64,000 bases of DNA from the NCBI RefSeq assembly GCF_012524165.2, contig NZ_JABACJ020000007.1, positions 62,001 to 126,000 of the forward strand. The letters are read 5' to 3'. Both the position numbers and the translations under genes were made by a program. The stretch is from Faecalicatena faecalis. GTDB taxonomy: Bacteria; Bacillota; Clostridia; Lachnospirales; Lachnospiraceae. Positions 18,310 through 27,200 of the stretch are shown here, one piece after another. The notes beneath the pieces were generated by a model. The model did not search any database. It was not told where the DNA came from and was given only the letters and a program-made list of their open reading frames with translations. Within the stretch, counting starts at the first letter, position 1. Each line of letters starts with the position of its first letter.

Positions 18310-18957
18310 CTATTTTTCTTTACTGAGCACTGCCTGTTTTGCGACCTCCGCTGCCGTTGCTGCATCTGGTGTGTAGTAATCCGCCCCGATCTGCTGTGCA
18401 AAGCTGTCGTTGACAGGTGCTCCGCCTATCATCACAATGTATTTGCCGCGAAGTCCTTTTTCATTTAACTGGTCAATGCAGTCCTGCATCCTTGGCATCG
18501 TCGTAGTAAGAAGTGCGGACATACAAATTAAGTCTGCCCCTATTTCCTCAGCCTTGTCAATGAAAGCAGTTGGCTGAACGTCTACACCAAGATCATAAAT
18601 TTCGAATCCGGCGCCCTTAAGCATCATAACGACAAGGTTCTTACCGATATCGTGCAAGTCTCCCTGAACCGTTCCGATGACGGCCTTGCCGACCGGCTCA
18701 TTTCCAATCTCTACAAGCTTTGGCTCCAGAACAGACAGACCTGTGTTCATTGCTCTTGCTGCAACCAGGACTTCTGGTACAAATACTTCATTATTTTTGA
18801 ACTTTGCTCCGATAATCATCATTCCTGATAACAGGCCTTCGTTCAAAATCTCTTTTGGGTCTATCCCCTCATCCAGTGCCTGCTGTACTAAGGCCTTCAC
18901 ATTTTTTGCTCTTCCTTTTTGCAGAAATTCTGACATTTCCTGAATAATAGACATCAT
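18310..18957 (-). CDS. Corrinoid (B12-binding) methyltransferase carrier protein
   Basis: Small methyl-carrier protein of methyltransferase systems. 215 residues: N-terminal helical cap domain (1-85, B12-binding 2 type) and C-terminal Rossmann-like B12 domain with GDLHDIGKNLVVMMLKGAGFEIYDLGVDV near residue 100-130, where the DxHxxG His supplies the lower cobalt ligand, then SALLTTTMPRM and MIGGAPVNDSFAQQIGADYY. Same type as MtaC/MttC-like proteins, but no cognate methyltransferase gene lies nearby, so the methyl donor (methanol, methylamine, betaine, aryl ethers) cannot be assigned. Divergent from the PocR-type regulator and co-directional with its activator. Confidence 0.92.
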   Translation of the reverse strand: MMSIIQEMSEFLQKGRAKNVKALVQQALDEGIDPKEILNEGLLSGMMIIGAKFKNNEVFVPEVLVAARAMNTGLSVLEPKLVEIGNEPVGKAVIGTVQGDLHDIGKNLVVMMLKGAGFEIYDLGVDVQPTAFIDKAEEIGADLICMSALLTTTMPRMQDCIDQLNEKGLRGKYIVMIGGAPVNDSFAQQIGADYYTPDAATAAEVAKQAVLSKEK

Positions 18958-19089
18958 TTGATTCCTCCAACTTCTGTAATATCGCCGCTTGGCTTTTCCT
19001 GGGTCTAATTTTATCTTCTTTCTTTTTTCGTTTCTGGTAATTATTTTGGAATCTTTGTATAAATATTTTTATTTTAAATTCGCTTAATT

Positions 19090-19107
19090 AGGGAAACAGA
19101 TTTCCCT
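19090..19107. promoter_or_regulatory. Inverted repeat in the divergent corrinoid/regulator intergenic region (candidate operator)
   Basis: AGGGAAACAGATTTCCCT, a 7-bp perfect inverted repeat with a 4-base spacer, lies in the 218-base gap between the corrinoid gene and the PocR-AraC gene. A T-run follows on the plus strand, but no gene ends here, so a terminator role is less likely than a regulator site. On the minus strand TTGTGT and TTATGG spaced by 17 bases lie just upstream and could be the corrinoid promoter. Confidence 0.4.
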
Positions 19108-19175
19108 TTTTTGCCCATAATGTGATAAACTTACTTTACACAATAACACCACTCTAATATTACGGAGGAAAGAGC

Positions 19176-20423
19176 TTGAAACCTTTATTATATTCCATTG
19201 TACCTGAGGACACGCTCAAAGCCATGACAGACACATTCTACGCATGTATGCAGATTCCGATCCAAGTCATTGATGAGCAGGGAGAATTTCTTGCACAGAG
19301 CGGACAGATGTCGAATTTCTGCCGATGTTTCCAAGATTATCTGCCTGCTGGAGATACCTGTGAGAAGATGCATATCCAAGCCAGTAAAAGGGCGATCACC
19401 CTGGGGGAGCCTTATATTTTTGCCTGCCATGCAGAGCTGAATCATATCGTATTCCCGCTGATCAGCAAAAAGACCTTCCTGGGTTCTATCCTGGTCGGTC
19501 CCTTTCTGATGGATTCGCCTGACTCTATTCTGATTTCCGATATTGCCAAAAAGTATCATATCGGGACGTCTAAGGCCCTGGATCTGTATGACGAGACCGC
19601 CAGTATCCCCATCGTCCCGCCCGCTAAGGTCAACTATATCAGCAGGCTTCTTTACTATATGTTCGCCAACTTAATTGATGAAAGTAAGGAGGTACTCAAA
19701 CAGAATAATCAGAAGCTTGTACAGCAGTCTAGAATCAACGAATCTATCCAGAGATATAAGGAGGAAGAAATCAGCACCAATTCCTATCCATACGAAAAGG
19801 AAAAGGAACTGATCGGCAAAGTAAAGCTGGGAGATATCGGACAGGCCAACGCAATCCTCAACGACCTTCTCGGCTACGTTCTCTTTTCCGAGGGAAACAG
19901 TCTGGATATCGTGAAGGCCAGGGCCATTGAGCTGTGTTCCCTTCTCTCCAGGGCAGCGATCGAGGGCGGTGCACAGACCGACAATATCCTAAAGCTGAAC
20001 AATCACTTTTTAAAGAATATCCAGCAGGTCGATACCATGGAGACCCTTTGTTTTAAACTTCAGGAGATCGTAGAAGCGTTCACGGAAAGCCTGTTCCATT
20101 ATATTCCTTCCCAGAACAGTGAATTGATCAAAAAAGCTATGATCTACATCTCCAAGCATTTTAATGAACCACTGACTCTGGAGGATGTTGCCGCACAGGT
20201 TCATCTGCATCCTTCCTATTTCTCTACCATGTTCAAACAATCTACAGGCTCTTCCTTCAAGGAATACCTGAATATGGTGCGAATCGAGGAAAGTAAGCGG
20301 CTGCTCTCCAATACGGATTTTTCAATCATTGATATCGCGGTCGCTGTGGGATTTGAAGACCAAAGCTATTTTTCAAAAGTATTTAAAAAGTACACCGGTC
20401 TGACACCGAAGCAGTTCCGGTAA
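19176..20423 (+). CDS. AraC-family regulator with N-terminal PocR sensory domain
   Basis: 415 residues. Residues 1-165 match the PocR ligand-binding domain: DTFYACMQIPIQVIDEQGEFLAQSG, then FCRCFQD, GDTCEKMHIQASKRAITLGEPYIFACHAELNHIVFPL (Cys/His-rich, PAS-like) and SILVGPFLMD. The middle is helical. The C-terminal ~100 residues carry two AraC helix-turn-helix units: LEDVAAQVHLHPSYFSTMFKQSTG and DFSIIDIAVAVGFEDQSYFSKVFKKYTGLTPKQFR. In Salmonella, PocR senses 1,2-propanediol and controls B12 and pdu genes; here the divergent corrinoid protein and activator are the likely targets. The ligand is not known. Ribosome site GGAGGAAAG precedes the start, which is TTG; the site fixes this codon. Confidence 0.9.
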   Translation: MKPLLYSIVPEDTLKAMTDTFYACMQIPIQVIDEQGEFLAQSGQMSNFCRCFQDYLPAGDTCEKMHIQASKRAITLGEPYIFACHAELNHIVFPLISKKTFLGSILVGPFLMDSPDSILISDIAKKYHIGTSKALDLYDETASIPIVPPAKVNYISRLLYYMFANLIDESKEVLKQNNQKLVQQSRINESIQRYKEEEISTNSYPYEKEKELIGKVKLGDIGQANAILNDLLGYVLFSEGNSLDIVKARAIELCSLLSRAAIEGGAQTDNILKLNNHFLKNIQQVDTMETLCFKLQEIVEAFTESLFHYIPSQNSELIKKAMIYISKHFNEPLTLEDVAAQVHLHPSYFSTMFKQSTGSSFKEYLNMVRIEESKRLLSNTDFSIIDIAVAVGFEDQSYFSKVFKKYTGLTPKQFR

Positions 20424-20461
20424 CCTGTGAATCAGAGCCATCCCCACTGTGGACACCAGTC

Positions 20462-21265
20462 TTACAAGGCTGCCGCCTTTTCTTGAATCAGCCCCAGGGT
20501 TTCCTGCGGGCTGATTCCTTTTTCCTCTGGTCTTGTAATCACGATCAAACTGGCCCCTGTCTCCCTCGCCGCCTCTGCCTTTTCTGCAAAACCACCGGCC
20601 TTTCCTGATTCCTTCGTCACAAAATACTTTGCGCCGGAATAATTCAGCATTGCGATATTCATCTCTTTGCTAAAGGGCCCCTGCATTGCAATCAGGCCAG
20701 GCCCCTTAAATCCCAGAGCAGTACTCTCTTCCACGGCTTCCTTTGTGGAAAGGACTCTCGCACAACATCTTTCCTGATAATTTGCAAGCTCCGTGTAAAG
20801 CCTTAACTCCTTGCTTCCTGTCGCAATAAGTACTTTTCCCTGTGTCCCTTTGAGGTACTCGACGGCTTCTCTTACGGAGCCTACCCAAATGACATGTCCA
20901 TACTCTCCTGCATCTAACGCCTGCGCTTCTCTAAGACAACGGATATATTCCACACCACAGTCTTTGCAGGCACTTATGATATTCTCTGTGACTGCCCTGG
21001 CAAAAGGATGAGTAGCATCCACTACCAGATTAATGTGATGCTCTCCGATAAAGTGAATCATTGCCGCAGAATCCATTCGCCCGGCTCCTGTCTGGATATT
21101 TGCTCCTGACTCCGCACATTCTTTTCCATATTCAGTTGCAGTGCTTACATAAACATACACCGGAAGCTCTTTTAAAGCCCGGACTAACTCCCTGCCTTCT
21201 GTGGTACCTGCAAATAATAGAATCCTTATGGCCGCATCATTTACCATGTCGCGTCGATTCTGCAT
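20462..21265 (-). CDS. cbiJ: Precorrin-6A / cobalt-precorrin-6A reductase CbiJ
   Basis: NAD(P)H-dependent reduction of the corrin macrocycle. From the chosen start: ILLFAGTTEGRELVRAL (N-terminal nucleotide fold of CobK/CbiJ), LVVDATHPFARAVTENI near residue 85, LIATGSKELRLY, VLSTKEAVEESTALGF, IAMQGPFSKEMNIAML and YFVTKESGKAGGFAEKAEAA, all hallmark segments. I start at 21265, where AGAGGAAAAGAG precedes the ATG; the longer frame to 21385 would run into cbiG. About 267 residues. It follows cbiG by 64 bases on the same strand with no terminator seen between, so the two are probably co-transcribed, apart from the main operon. Confidence 0.93.
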   Translation of the reverse strand: MQNRRDMVNDAAIRILLFAGTTEGRELVRALKELPVYVYVSTATEYGKECAESGANIQTGAGRMDSAAMIHFIGEHHINLVVDATHPFARAVTENIISACKDCGVEYIRCLREAQALDAGEYGHVIWVGSVREAVEYLKGTQGKVLIATGSKELRLYTELANYQERCCARVLSTKEAVEESTALGFKGPGLIAMQGPFSKEMNIAMLNYSGAKYFVTKESGKAGGFAEKAEAARETGASLIVITRPEEKGISPQETLGLIQEKAAAL

Positions 21266-21329
21266 TCTCTTTTCCTCTTTTCTGTAGTTTCGTTGGAAGG
21301 ATGCTGTCATCAGATGATTTCTAAATTTC

Positions 21330-22445
21330 TTAAAAGGACAGGCTTCTCCTTCGCGCAACCAAAGCATATGTACAGCCGTCTGCACATATTTTGGGCTGTA
21401 TCAGTGCCCCTTCCTGACAGGCAAATACAGCCGCCCTTTCACAGACATTGTCTACCCCCGTCGTCTGTTCCACAAATGCAGAATGGCTGCTGACTGTTTC
21501 TATGGTCTTGAGCTCTTCTGCCGAAAATACATAGAACGGGACTTCATATGCTTCTGCAAGTGCGAGAATGCCCTCCTCATCCTTCTTTAATTCAATACTT
21601 GCAAAGGCCTCGATCTGTCTTGTATGAATATGGTTCTGTTCAAGCACCAATGCCAGTCCACTCTCTAACTGCTCCCTTTTGGTTCCTCTGCGGCATCCAA
21701 GCCCAACCACGATTCCCGGCTCTGCGTACAGTCTAAGAATGCCCGGAATCTCCTGACATGGTGTCCTGGTCAAAGGAGTACCATGGACCGGCCCGGTCGC
21801 AGGTGCATCCCGAAGTGTAACAGCGATTCCATAGGAGTATTTCTTGAGTTCTTTGATATCCTGGCACTGTTCTAACTCTTCCGGCATCTTTCCTGAGATT
21901 GGCAGACTGCTGTAAAATCCTATTTTTTTCCCCTCCAGAACGGCCGCTGAAATCGCCTTGGCCAGACCTCTGTCCGTAATGCACATCCCATTCTTTCCGG
22001 CAAATACATCGACTGCGAACTTCTCCTGCACATCCGTGGCCGTGGTGATCACTGGCACTGCACCCGTCCAGGCTGCCAATTGTCTTGCAAGCTCTACGGC
22101 TCCTCCCGCATGTCCTGACAAAAGCGGAATCACAAACTGCTCCTTCTCATCCATAACGACAACGGGAGAATCCGTGAACTTATCCCTGACCCATGGTGCA
22201 ATATACCTGACCGCGATTCCCGATGCTCCAATAAAAATGAAGCCCCTTTTCCCCCAGAATTCCCCGATCCATTCCCGGATGTTTTTAGGCAATGGCTCAA
22301 GCCCGGGGGATTTCTCAGCAAAACGTTGTGTACTGTAGCCCTCACAGGGGATACCTTCTTTTTGAAACCTTTTCTTTAAGGCAGCATTGACGAGGCTGCC
22401 TGACTCTGTAAAACTAATGATGGTAATTCCTATTTTCTTCTTCAT
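21330..22445 (-). CDS. cbiG: Cobalt-precorrin-5A hydrolase CbiG
   Basis: Opens the ring lactone and releases acetaldehyde. From MKKKIGITIISFTESG: N-terminal CbiG domain, then GFIFIGASGIAVRYIAPWVRDKFTDSPVVVMDE near residue 55-85, PLLSGHAGGAVELARQLA and VITTATDVQEKFAVD, with the C-terminal CobE/GbiG domain VVGLGCRRGTKREQLESGL and FYVFSAEELK. About 371 residues. The ATG at 22445 has no Shine-Dalgarno; instead a well-formed promoter ends 6 bases before it (see 22452-22480), implying a leaderless mRNA. Upstream in-frame starts would lie in the SOD-like gene and have no family similarity. Confidence 0.93.
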   Translation of the reverse strand: MKKKIGITIISFTESGSLVNAALKKRFQKEGIPCEGYSTQRFAEKSPGLEPLPKNIREWIGEFWGKRGFIFIGASGIAVRYIAPWVRDKFTDSPVVVMDEKEQFVIPLLSGHAGGAVELARQLAAWTGAVPVITTATDVQEKFAVDVFAGKNGMCITDRGLAKAISAAVLEGKKIGFYSSLPISGKMPEELEQCQDIKELKKYSYGIAVTLRDAPATGPVHGTPLTRTPCQEIPGILRLYAEPGIVVGLGCRRGTKREQLESGLALVLEQNHIHTRQIEAFASIELKKDEEGILALAEAYEVPFYVFSAEELKTIETVSSHSAFVEQTTGVDNVCERAAVFACQEGALIQPKICADGCTYALVARRRSLSF

Positions 22446-22451
22446 GGCTGT

Positions 22452-22480
22452 ATTGTAAGTAATATTTCCATGAAAGTCAA
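22452..22480 (-). promoter_or_regulatory. Promoter placing +1 at the cbiG start codon (leaderless)
   Basis: TTGACT (22475-22480), 17-base spacer, TACAAT (22452-22457), then ACAGCC and the ATG of cbiG. With standard spacing the transcript would begin at the A of the ATG. The -35 box overlaps the last codons of the SOD-like gene. Seen in sequence; start site is inferred. Confidence 0.75.
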
Positions 22481-22983
22481 GACAGGGGGCTGGCTTCCAT
22501 TTCCTCCGGCTGCACCTGCCATTCCCGAATCTCTCCACAGGCGATTTTCTCTCCGCTGTCCCCGGATGGCTGAGTCCTAAAATCATCCGGCTGGCTATGG
22601 ATGATCACGGTCTTGCCCACCACCTCTTCAGGATAGAAGCGTCCAGTATAGACTGCATTCCATGCTGCACCGTGAGTCGAAAGAAGAGGGGGAAGGTCTC
22701 CTGCGTGCTCCGGGTGGGAGGTACGCATCGGGTTAAAGTGCATTCCTGTATTTGGAAATGCCTCTGCGCCGTCACCCATGCAGCTTCCTCCCTCATGAAT
22801 ATGGAATGCAAAGAATTTTCCGATATCCTGCTTTTCCTCATCCGGCAGTCCGTAGATTTCTGCCATCACGATGGTTCCTCCATACACCTCAAAAAAATAT
22901 ACAATACCATGTATTTCCGGATACTCTGCTGAACCTGCTATCTCTGCATACGCCTCCGGCATTCCGTTTAATTTTTCTACCAT
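22477..22983 (-). CDS. Cu/Zn superoxide dismutase-family protein, no signal peptide
   Basis: About 168 residues in the sodC fold. All metal positions of the family appear present: FAFHIHEGGSC (two Cu His), GMHFNP (bridging His), HPEHAGDLPPL (Zn His, His and Asp) and VIIHSQPDDFRTQPSGDSGEKIACGEI with the fourth Cu His, plus two Cys that match the intramolecular disulfide. The start at 22983 has AAGGAGGATG upstream; the longer frame adds nothing conserved. Unlike most bacterial SodC, it lacks an export signal, so it would act in the cytoplasm, where disulfide formation and copper loading are unusual. Clostridial homologues of this short form are known but their activity is uncertain. Co-directional with cbiG and the LysM gene. 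Confidence 0.85.
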   Translation of the reverse strand: MVEKLNGMPEAYAEIAGSAEYPEIHGIVYFFEVYGGTIVMAEIYGLPDEEKQDIGKFFAFHIHEGGSCMGDGAEAFPNTGMHFNPMRTSHPEHAGDLPPLLSTHGAAWNAVYTGRFYPEEVVGKTVIIHSQPDDFRTQPSGDSGEKIACGEIREWQVQPEEMEASPLS

Positions 22984-23091
22984 AACATCATCCTCCTTCT
23001 GCACAGTATATGCCAAAGACATAGAAGATGTTCGTGTATCATGCAATAACGTTCATAAAATCCCGAATCTGAGACTCCGAACGAACTACTC

Positions 23092-24249
23092 TTATTTCTC
23101 AAGCAGCAGCCAATTTGCACGGAAGGGCCGCATCAAATTCCAGTATCCCACCCCCATAAGCTCAAATTCCTTCGCCATATTCAGCTTTGCCTCAATACTC
23201 CTGACATCCTCGAACCAGACCTCATGAAAGATTCCATCCCTCACATAAGTAAAATGAGGACTCATCGATATTTCATCAAACTGAATCGCTGCTCCATTTT
23301 CCACGGCGATCCGTACCGCCTCCACATTGCCGATCAGTCTTGCTTTTGTGATTCCTCTCTCGTATGGCAGCGTCCAATCATATCCATAATTTGGAATTCC
23401 CATCAATATCTTTTCCCTTGGAATTTCTGTCAGAGCATATTCCACCACCTCGCGGACTTTATTCAGCGGTGCCACCGCCATAGGCGGACCATAAGTATAC
23501 CCCCATTCATAAGTCATTAAAAACACATGATCCGCATTTTCCCCCAGGAGAGCATAATCCATCCCTTCATACAACAGTCCCGGCTGGTCCGCTGAAGTCT
23601 TCGGTGCCAGTGCGACGGAGACCTGATACCCCTGCGCGTTCATCCGTCTTCGCAGTCTTCCCACGAACTCGGCATATCCCACCCGGTCTTCCGGCAGGAT
23701 GTACTCAAAATCCACATCTACCCCCGCAAAACCCTTCTGTTCCACTGTTTCCAGCAGATTCATGATCAATCGATCCTGGACGTCCTGATTCTCTGAAAGC
23801 ACCTTCACCAGTTCATTATTAAAGGTCCCCTCTGAAAATGGCGTCAGTACCAGTATCGGTTCCACCCCCTCCTCATACGCGGTCTCTATCATCCACGTAT
23901 CATCCAAAAGAGGCGGCACCAATTCCCCTTCGAACGTGAAGCCATAAGAAAAAATGAGCAGTTCATTGATTGCCGGAAAGGCCTGCTCCAGTATATATGG
24001 CTCAACAAAGGGATATGCATATCCTGTGACATACATATCCCCTCTGATACTCCCGGATTCCCCAGGCGGTATAATGAGCAGTGCCTGCCCGACAGCGAGC
24101 TGATCCTGATTCATCAACTGATTGTCATATGTAATCTTCCACATAGGAACTCCGGTCTGGTCTGAAATGGAGAACAAGGAATCCCCGCTTTTTACAACAT
24201 ATATGATAAAATCACCCCCTATGCAATAGCATATGAGGGTGATTTTCAT
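23092..24249 (-). CDS. LysM domain glycoside hydrolase family 18 protein (spore/peptidoglycan hydrolase type)
   Basis: One LysM repeat (IYVVKSGDSLFSISDQTG through VGQALLIIPPG, first ~55 residues) followed by a GH18 TIM barrel of about 310 residues. The catalytic signature is GVDVDFEYILPEDRVGY, the DxDxE motif with Glu as acid. Also VFLMTYEWGYTYGPPMAVAPLNKVREVVEYAL and MGIPNYGYDWTLPY, and WFEDVRSIEAKLNMAKEF, as in SleL/YaaH-type cortical-fragment lytic enzymes that act in spore germination; a vegetative role is also possible. The start is unclear: the ATG at 24249 has no ribosome site, whereas AGGGGGTGAT lies 7 bases ahead of an ATC codon (24207) that would give the usual IYVV N-terminus. See the hairpin at 24208-24246. 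Confidence 0.88.
   Translation of the reverse strand: MKITLICYCIGGDFIIYVVKSGDSLFSISDQTGVPMWKITYDNQLMNQDQLAVGQALLIIPPGESGSIRGDMYVTGYAYPFVEPYILEQAFPAINELLIFSYGFTFEGELVPPLLDDTWMIETAYEEGVEPILVLTPFSEGTFNNELVKVLSENQDVQDRLIMNLLETVEQKGFAGVDVDFEYILPEDRVGYAEFVGRLRRRMNAQGYQVSVALAPKTSADQPGLLYEGMDYALLGENADHVFLMTYEWGYTYGPPMAVAPLNKVREVVEYALTEIPREKILMGIPNYGYDWTLPYERGITKARLIGNVEAVRIAVENGAAIQFDEISMSPHFTYVRDGIFHEVWFEDVRSIEAKLNMAKEFELMGVGYWNLMRPFRANWLLLEK
24208..24246 (-). terminator. Hairpin between hybrid kinase and LysM gene that contains the LysM ribosome site
   Basis: Ten-bp stem AAAATCACCC/GGGTGATTTT plus an inner TATGC/GCATA stem, starting 4 bases after the kinase stop codon. The U tract after it is only four long, so terminator strength is doubtful. 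Its 3' arm on the minus strand is the Shine-Dalgarno-like AGGGGGTGAT of the LysM gene, so it may act as attenuator or as translational block. Confidence 0.6.
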
Positions 24250-24250
24250 T

Positions 24251-27200
24251 TTATGACATAAAACAATCCTGCTTCTTTTCACTCAATACTCTCGCAAGAG
24301 TAACTTTGAGCACATCCACATCTACCGGTTTAGCGATGTGGGCAGTCATTCCGGCCTCCCTGGCCGCCTGAATATCCTCGGCAAATGCATTCGCCGTCAT
24401 CGCAATGATCGGAATTCCTGCCGCATCATCACGACATGTCTGGCGAATCACACGCGTTGCCTCATATCCATTCATCTCGGGCATCTGGATATCCATAAGA
24501 ATTGCATCATATGTTCCAGGTTCTGCATCCCGATAGGCCTTTACCGTCTGTACTCCATCACATTTGACCGTAGATTGGGCGCCATGCATGGCAAGCAGCT
24601 CTACCAGGATTTCCGCATTGATCTCGTTATCCTCTGCAATCAGAAAATGCCGCCCTTTAAATATCTTATCTGTCTCCAGACCTAATAAAAGTTCCTCCTC
24701 AACGGGCATTCCCGCCTCTACATCATCCAGGTAGTCACAGTTTAGTTCTACCTGAAAAGTAGTCCCATGATGTACCTGGCTTTCTACAGAAATCGTTCCT
24801 CCCATCAGGTCCACGAGTCCCTTTGTAATACTCAGCCCCAATCCAGTCCCTTCCACCTTTGCTGCACTGCGGCTTCGGGTAAAGGGTTCGAACAGATGCT
24901 TTAAAAATTCTTCTGACATTCCGATTCCAGTATCCCGTACCGTGAACCGGTATCTTACCCTCTTTTGCTCCTGATCCACAGACACCTCCTCGGCAAGAAA
25001 GCTGACCTTACCTCCTTCTGGAGTGAACTTGACCGCGTTGCTTAAGATATTCAAAAGAATCTGGTTGATACGCAGGGAATCCCCGTAAAACTGTTTATGA
25101 ATGACCCCTTCGCTTTTGACCTCGAACTCGATTCCCTGTGTTTTGGCCTGAGGTGCCATGATTGCCGTTAGCTGATTCAAAAGCTCCGTCATCGTAATCT
25201 TCATCCTGCCCAGCGTAATGGAGGCGCGCTCGATCTTGCTCATATCCAGAACATCGTTGATCAGGCTTAACAGATGCTTAGAGGAAATCGATATCTTTTT
25301 AAGGCAGTCCTCTACCCGCTCTTGATCCTCAATATGTGCGAATGCTAATGCCGTCATTCCCATGATGGCATTCATCGGAGTACGGATATCATGGCTCATT
25401 GCAGACAAGAATTCACTCTTTGCCTGATTGGCCTCCTCGGCAAGGGCAAGCGCCTTCTCCAAAGCGGTCTTCGCTTCGCGTTCGGCCGTCAGCATATCTG
25501 TTACATCAGCCCTCACAAGGCAGACTGTCGTGTGGTTCGCATCGCCCCAGAGCACATTGATCTGTTTGTATCGGTATCCATTCTCAGAATAATAAGGGAA
25601 TACAAAATCATACCCGGACGGCTTTTCTTCCAGCCTCCTGAGCATCGTCTCCAACCGGAACTGCTCCTCGGCCTCTTCTCTTCCACTTTCCGTTCCGTAA
25701 TCCGATGCAAACCTCGCTGCTGACTTGTCATAGTCCTCCAATATATACGGCGGAAGATTTTCCAGGACCGTCTCCCTTGTATACATGGTCAGCATCCTGC
25801 TGTTGACATCAATAAATCCTGCCAGCTCAAAGGTATATGCCAGCATGTTCAACATTCCCTGCTGCTCCCGCACAGAAGCCGTCACATCCGTGCGAATCAG
25901 GCAGACTCTTCCCAATCTGAGGTCGACAGCAGATACAGTCATCGTTTTTGTGCGGATGTCTCCATTTTCATTGAACAGACTGAATGAGAAGGTGTATGCT
26001 CCCTCTGTTTTTAGGCGCTGGTAAATATTCTCAAGCTTTAGTGCATTCCTGTATTCCTCACGGTCCTTCGGTACCACCATATGGCTGGCCATATACTCCA
26101 TCCGTTCAGAATGGATTCCATGCTCCTGTGGAACACAGTCAGCCGCTTTATTGCGGGCCAGGATCGTATAGGTATCCTCCTCAATATTTAAGTCGAGGAC
26201 AAAATCATAGCTTGTTACAGAAAGCTGATGCAGGATACGGTCCGAAATCGTCTGCTCGGTAATATCTGTTACGGTCAGGATACCTGTAATATCTCCGGTA
26301 TCCGGCGTCTCCACAAGATTGACCGTGAACTGGACATACCTGCCCTTCTTTTCCTTCGGGACCTTAATGAAGCACCTTAAGATCTGTTCCGTATCATTCC
26401 TTCGAAAAGCCGCGAGTGTAGGCTCATTCAAATACATGTCCAAGAATTTTTTGCGTTCCTTATCTTCCACGACCAAGGTCGATACCCCTGTAAAAAACTC
26501 TTCCCTCACATATCCAAAGGTCTCCAAAAGCTTAGAATCCGTGTGATCAATAATCTCCAGAATCCGGTTCTGTGTAATATTACAGTGGCCAATGATCAGA
26601 GCATTGGGATCAGGAGTTCGGTAATGCTGCAGAATCAGATCCTTATACTGCTGTCTAATTCGTTCCTGCTCCTCCCGCTCTTTTGTCATATCATGGTAAA
26701 CTGCATAAAAACGTCCGTCTCCGCCTTCGTTCTGAATCAAAGTAAAAGTGCTCTTTACCCAGAGATAATTATCCGGCCCGCTCTTTAGCCGGTAGATTGC
26801 TTCACATTTACTGCCGCCCTCTTGAATATAGGCCTGTATCTTTGCTTTCAGGGCATCCTTATCCGCCGGATGAACTCCTGCCATAGCGTCCTCTCTGTAC
26901 AGCGCCCAGGCCTCCTCCTGACTCATCTGAGTCATCGCCATAAAGCCCTCTGATAAAAATTCCGGGGTCATGCTTCCATCTACCTGATAGCGCATAACAG
27001 CTACCCCTCCGGGCAGATTCTTTAAGACTGTCTGGAAATACTGTTCTAAACGCTCTTTTTCCTTCCGGTTCCTGACCTCCTCTGTAATGTCCTTCACATA
27101 TTTAAGATAAGCAGGAATCCCGTTCCAGTCTGTCTCACGGAAACGAGTGCTGTAATAACGGTCTGTTCCGTCCACTGCCATCTCATGGTTCTTCCCATCC

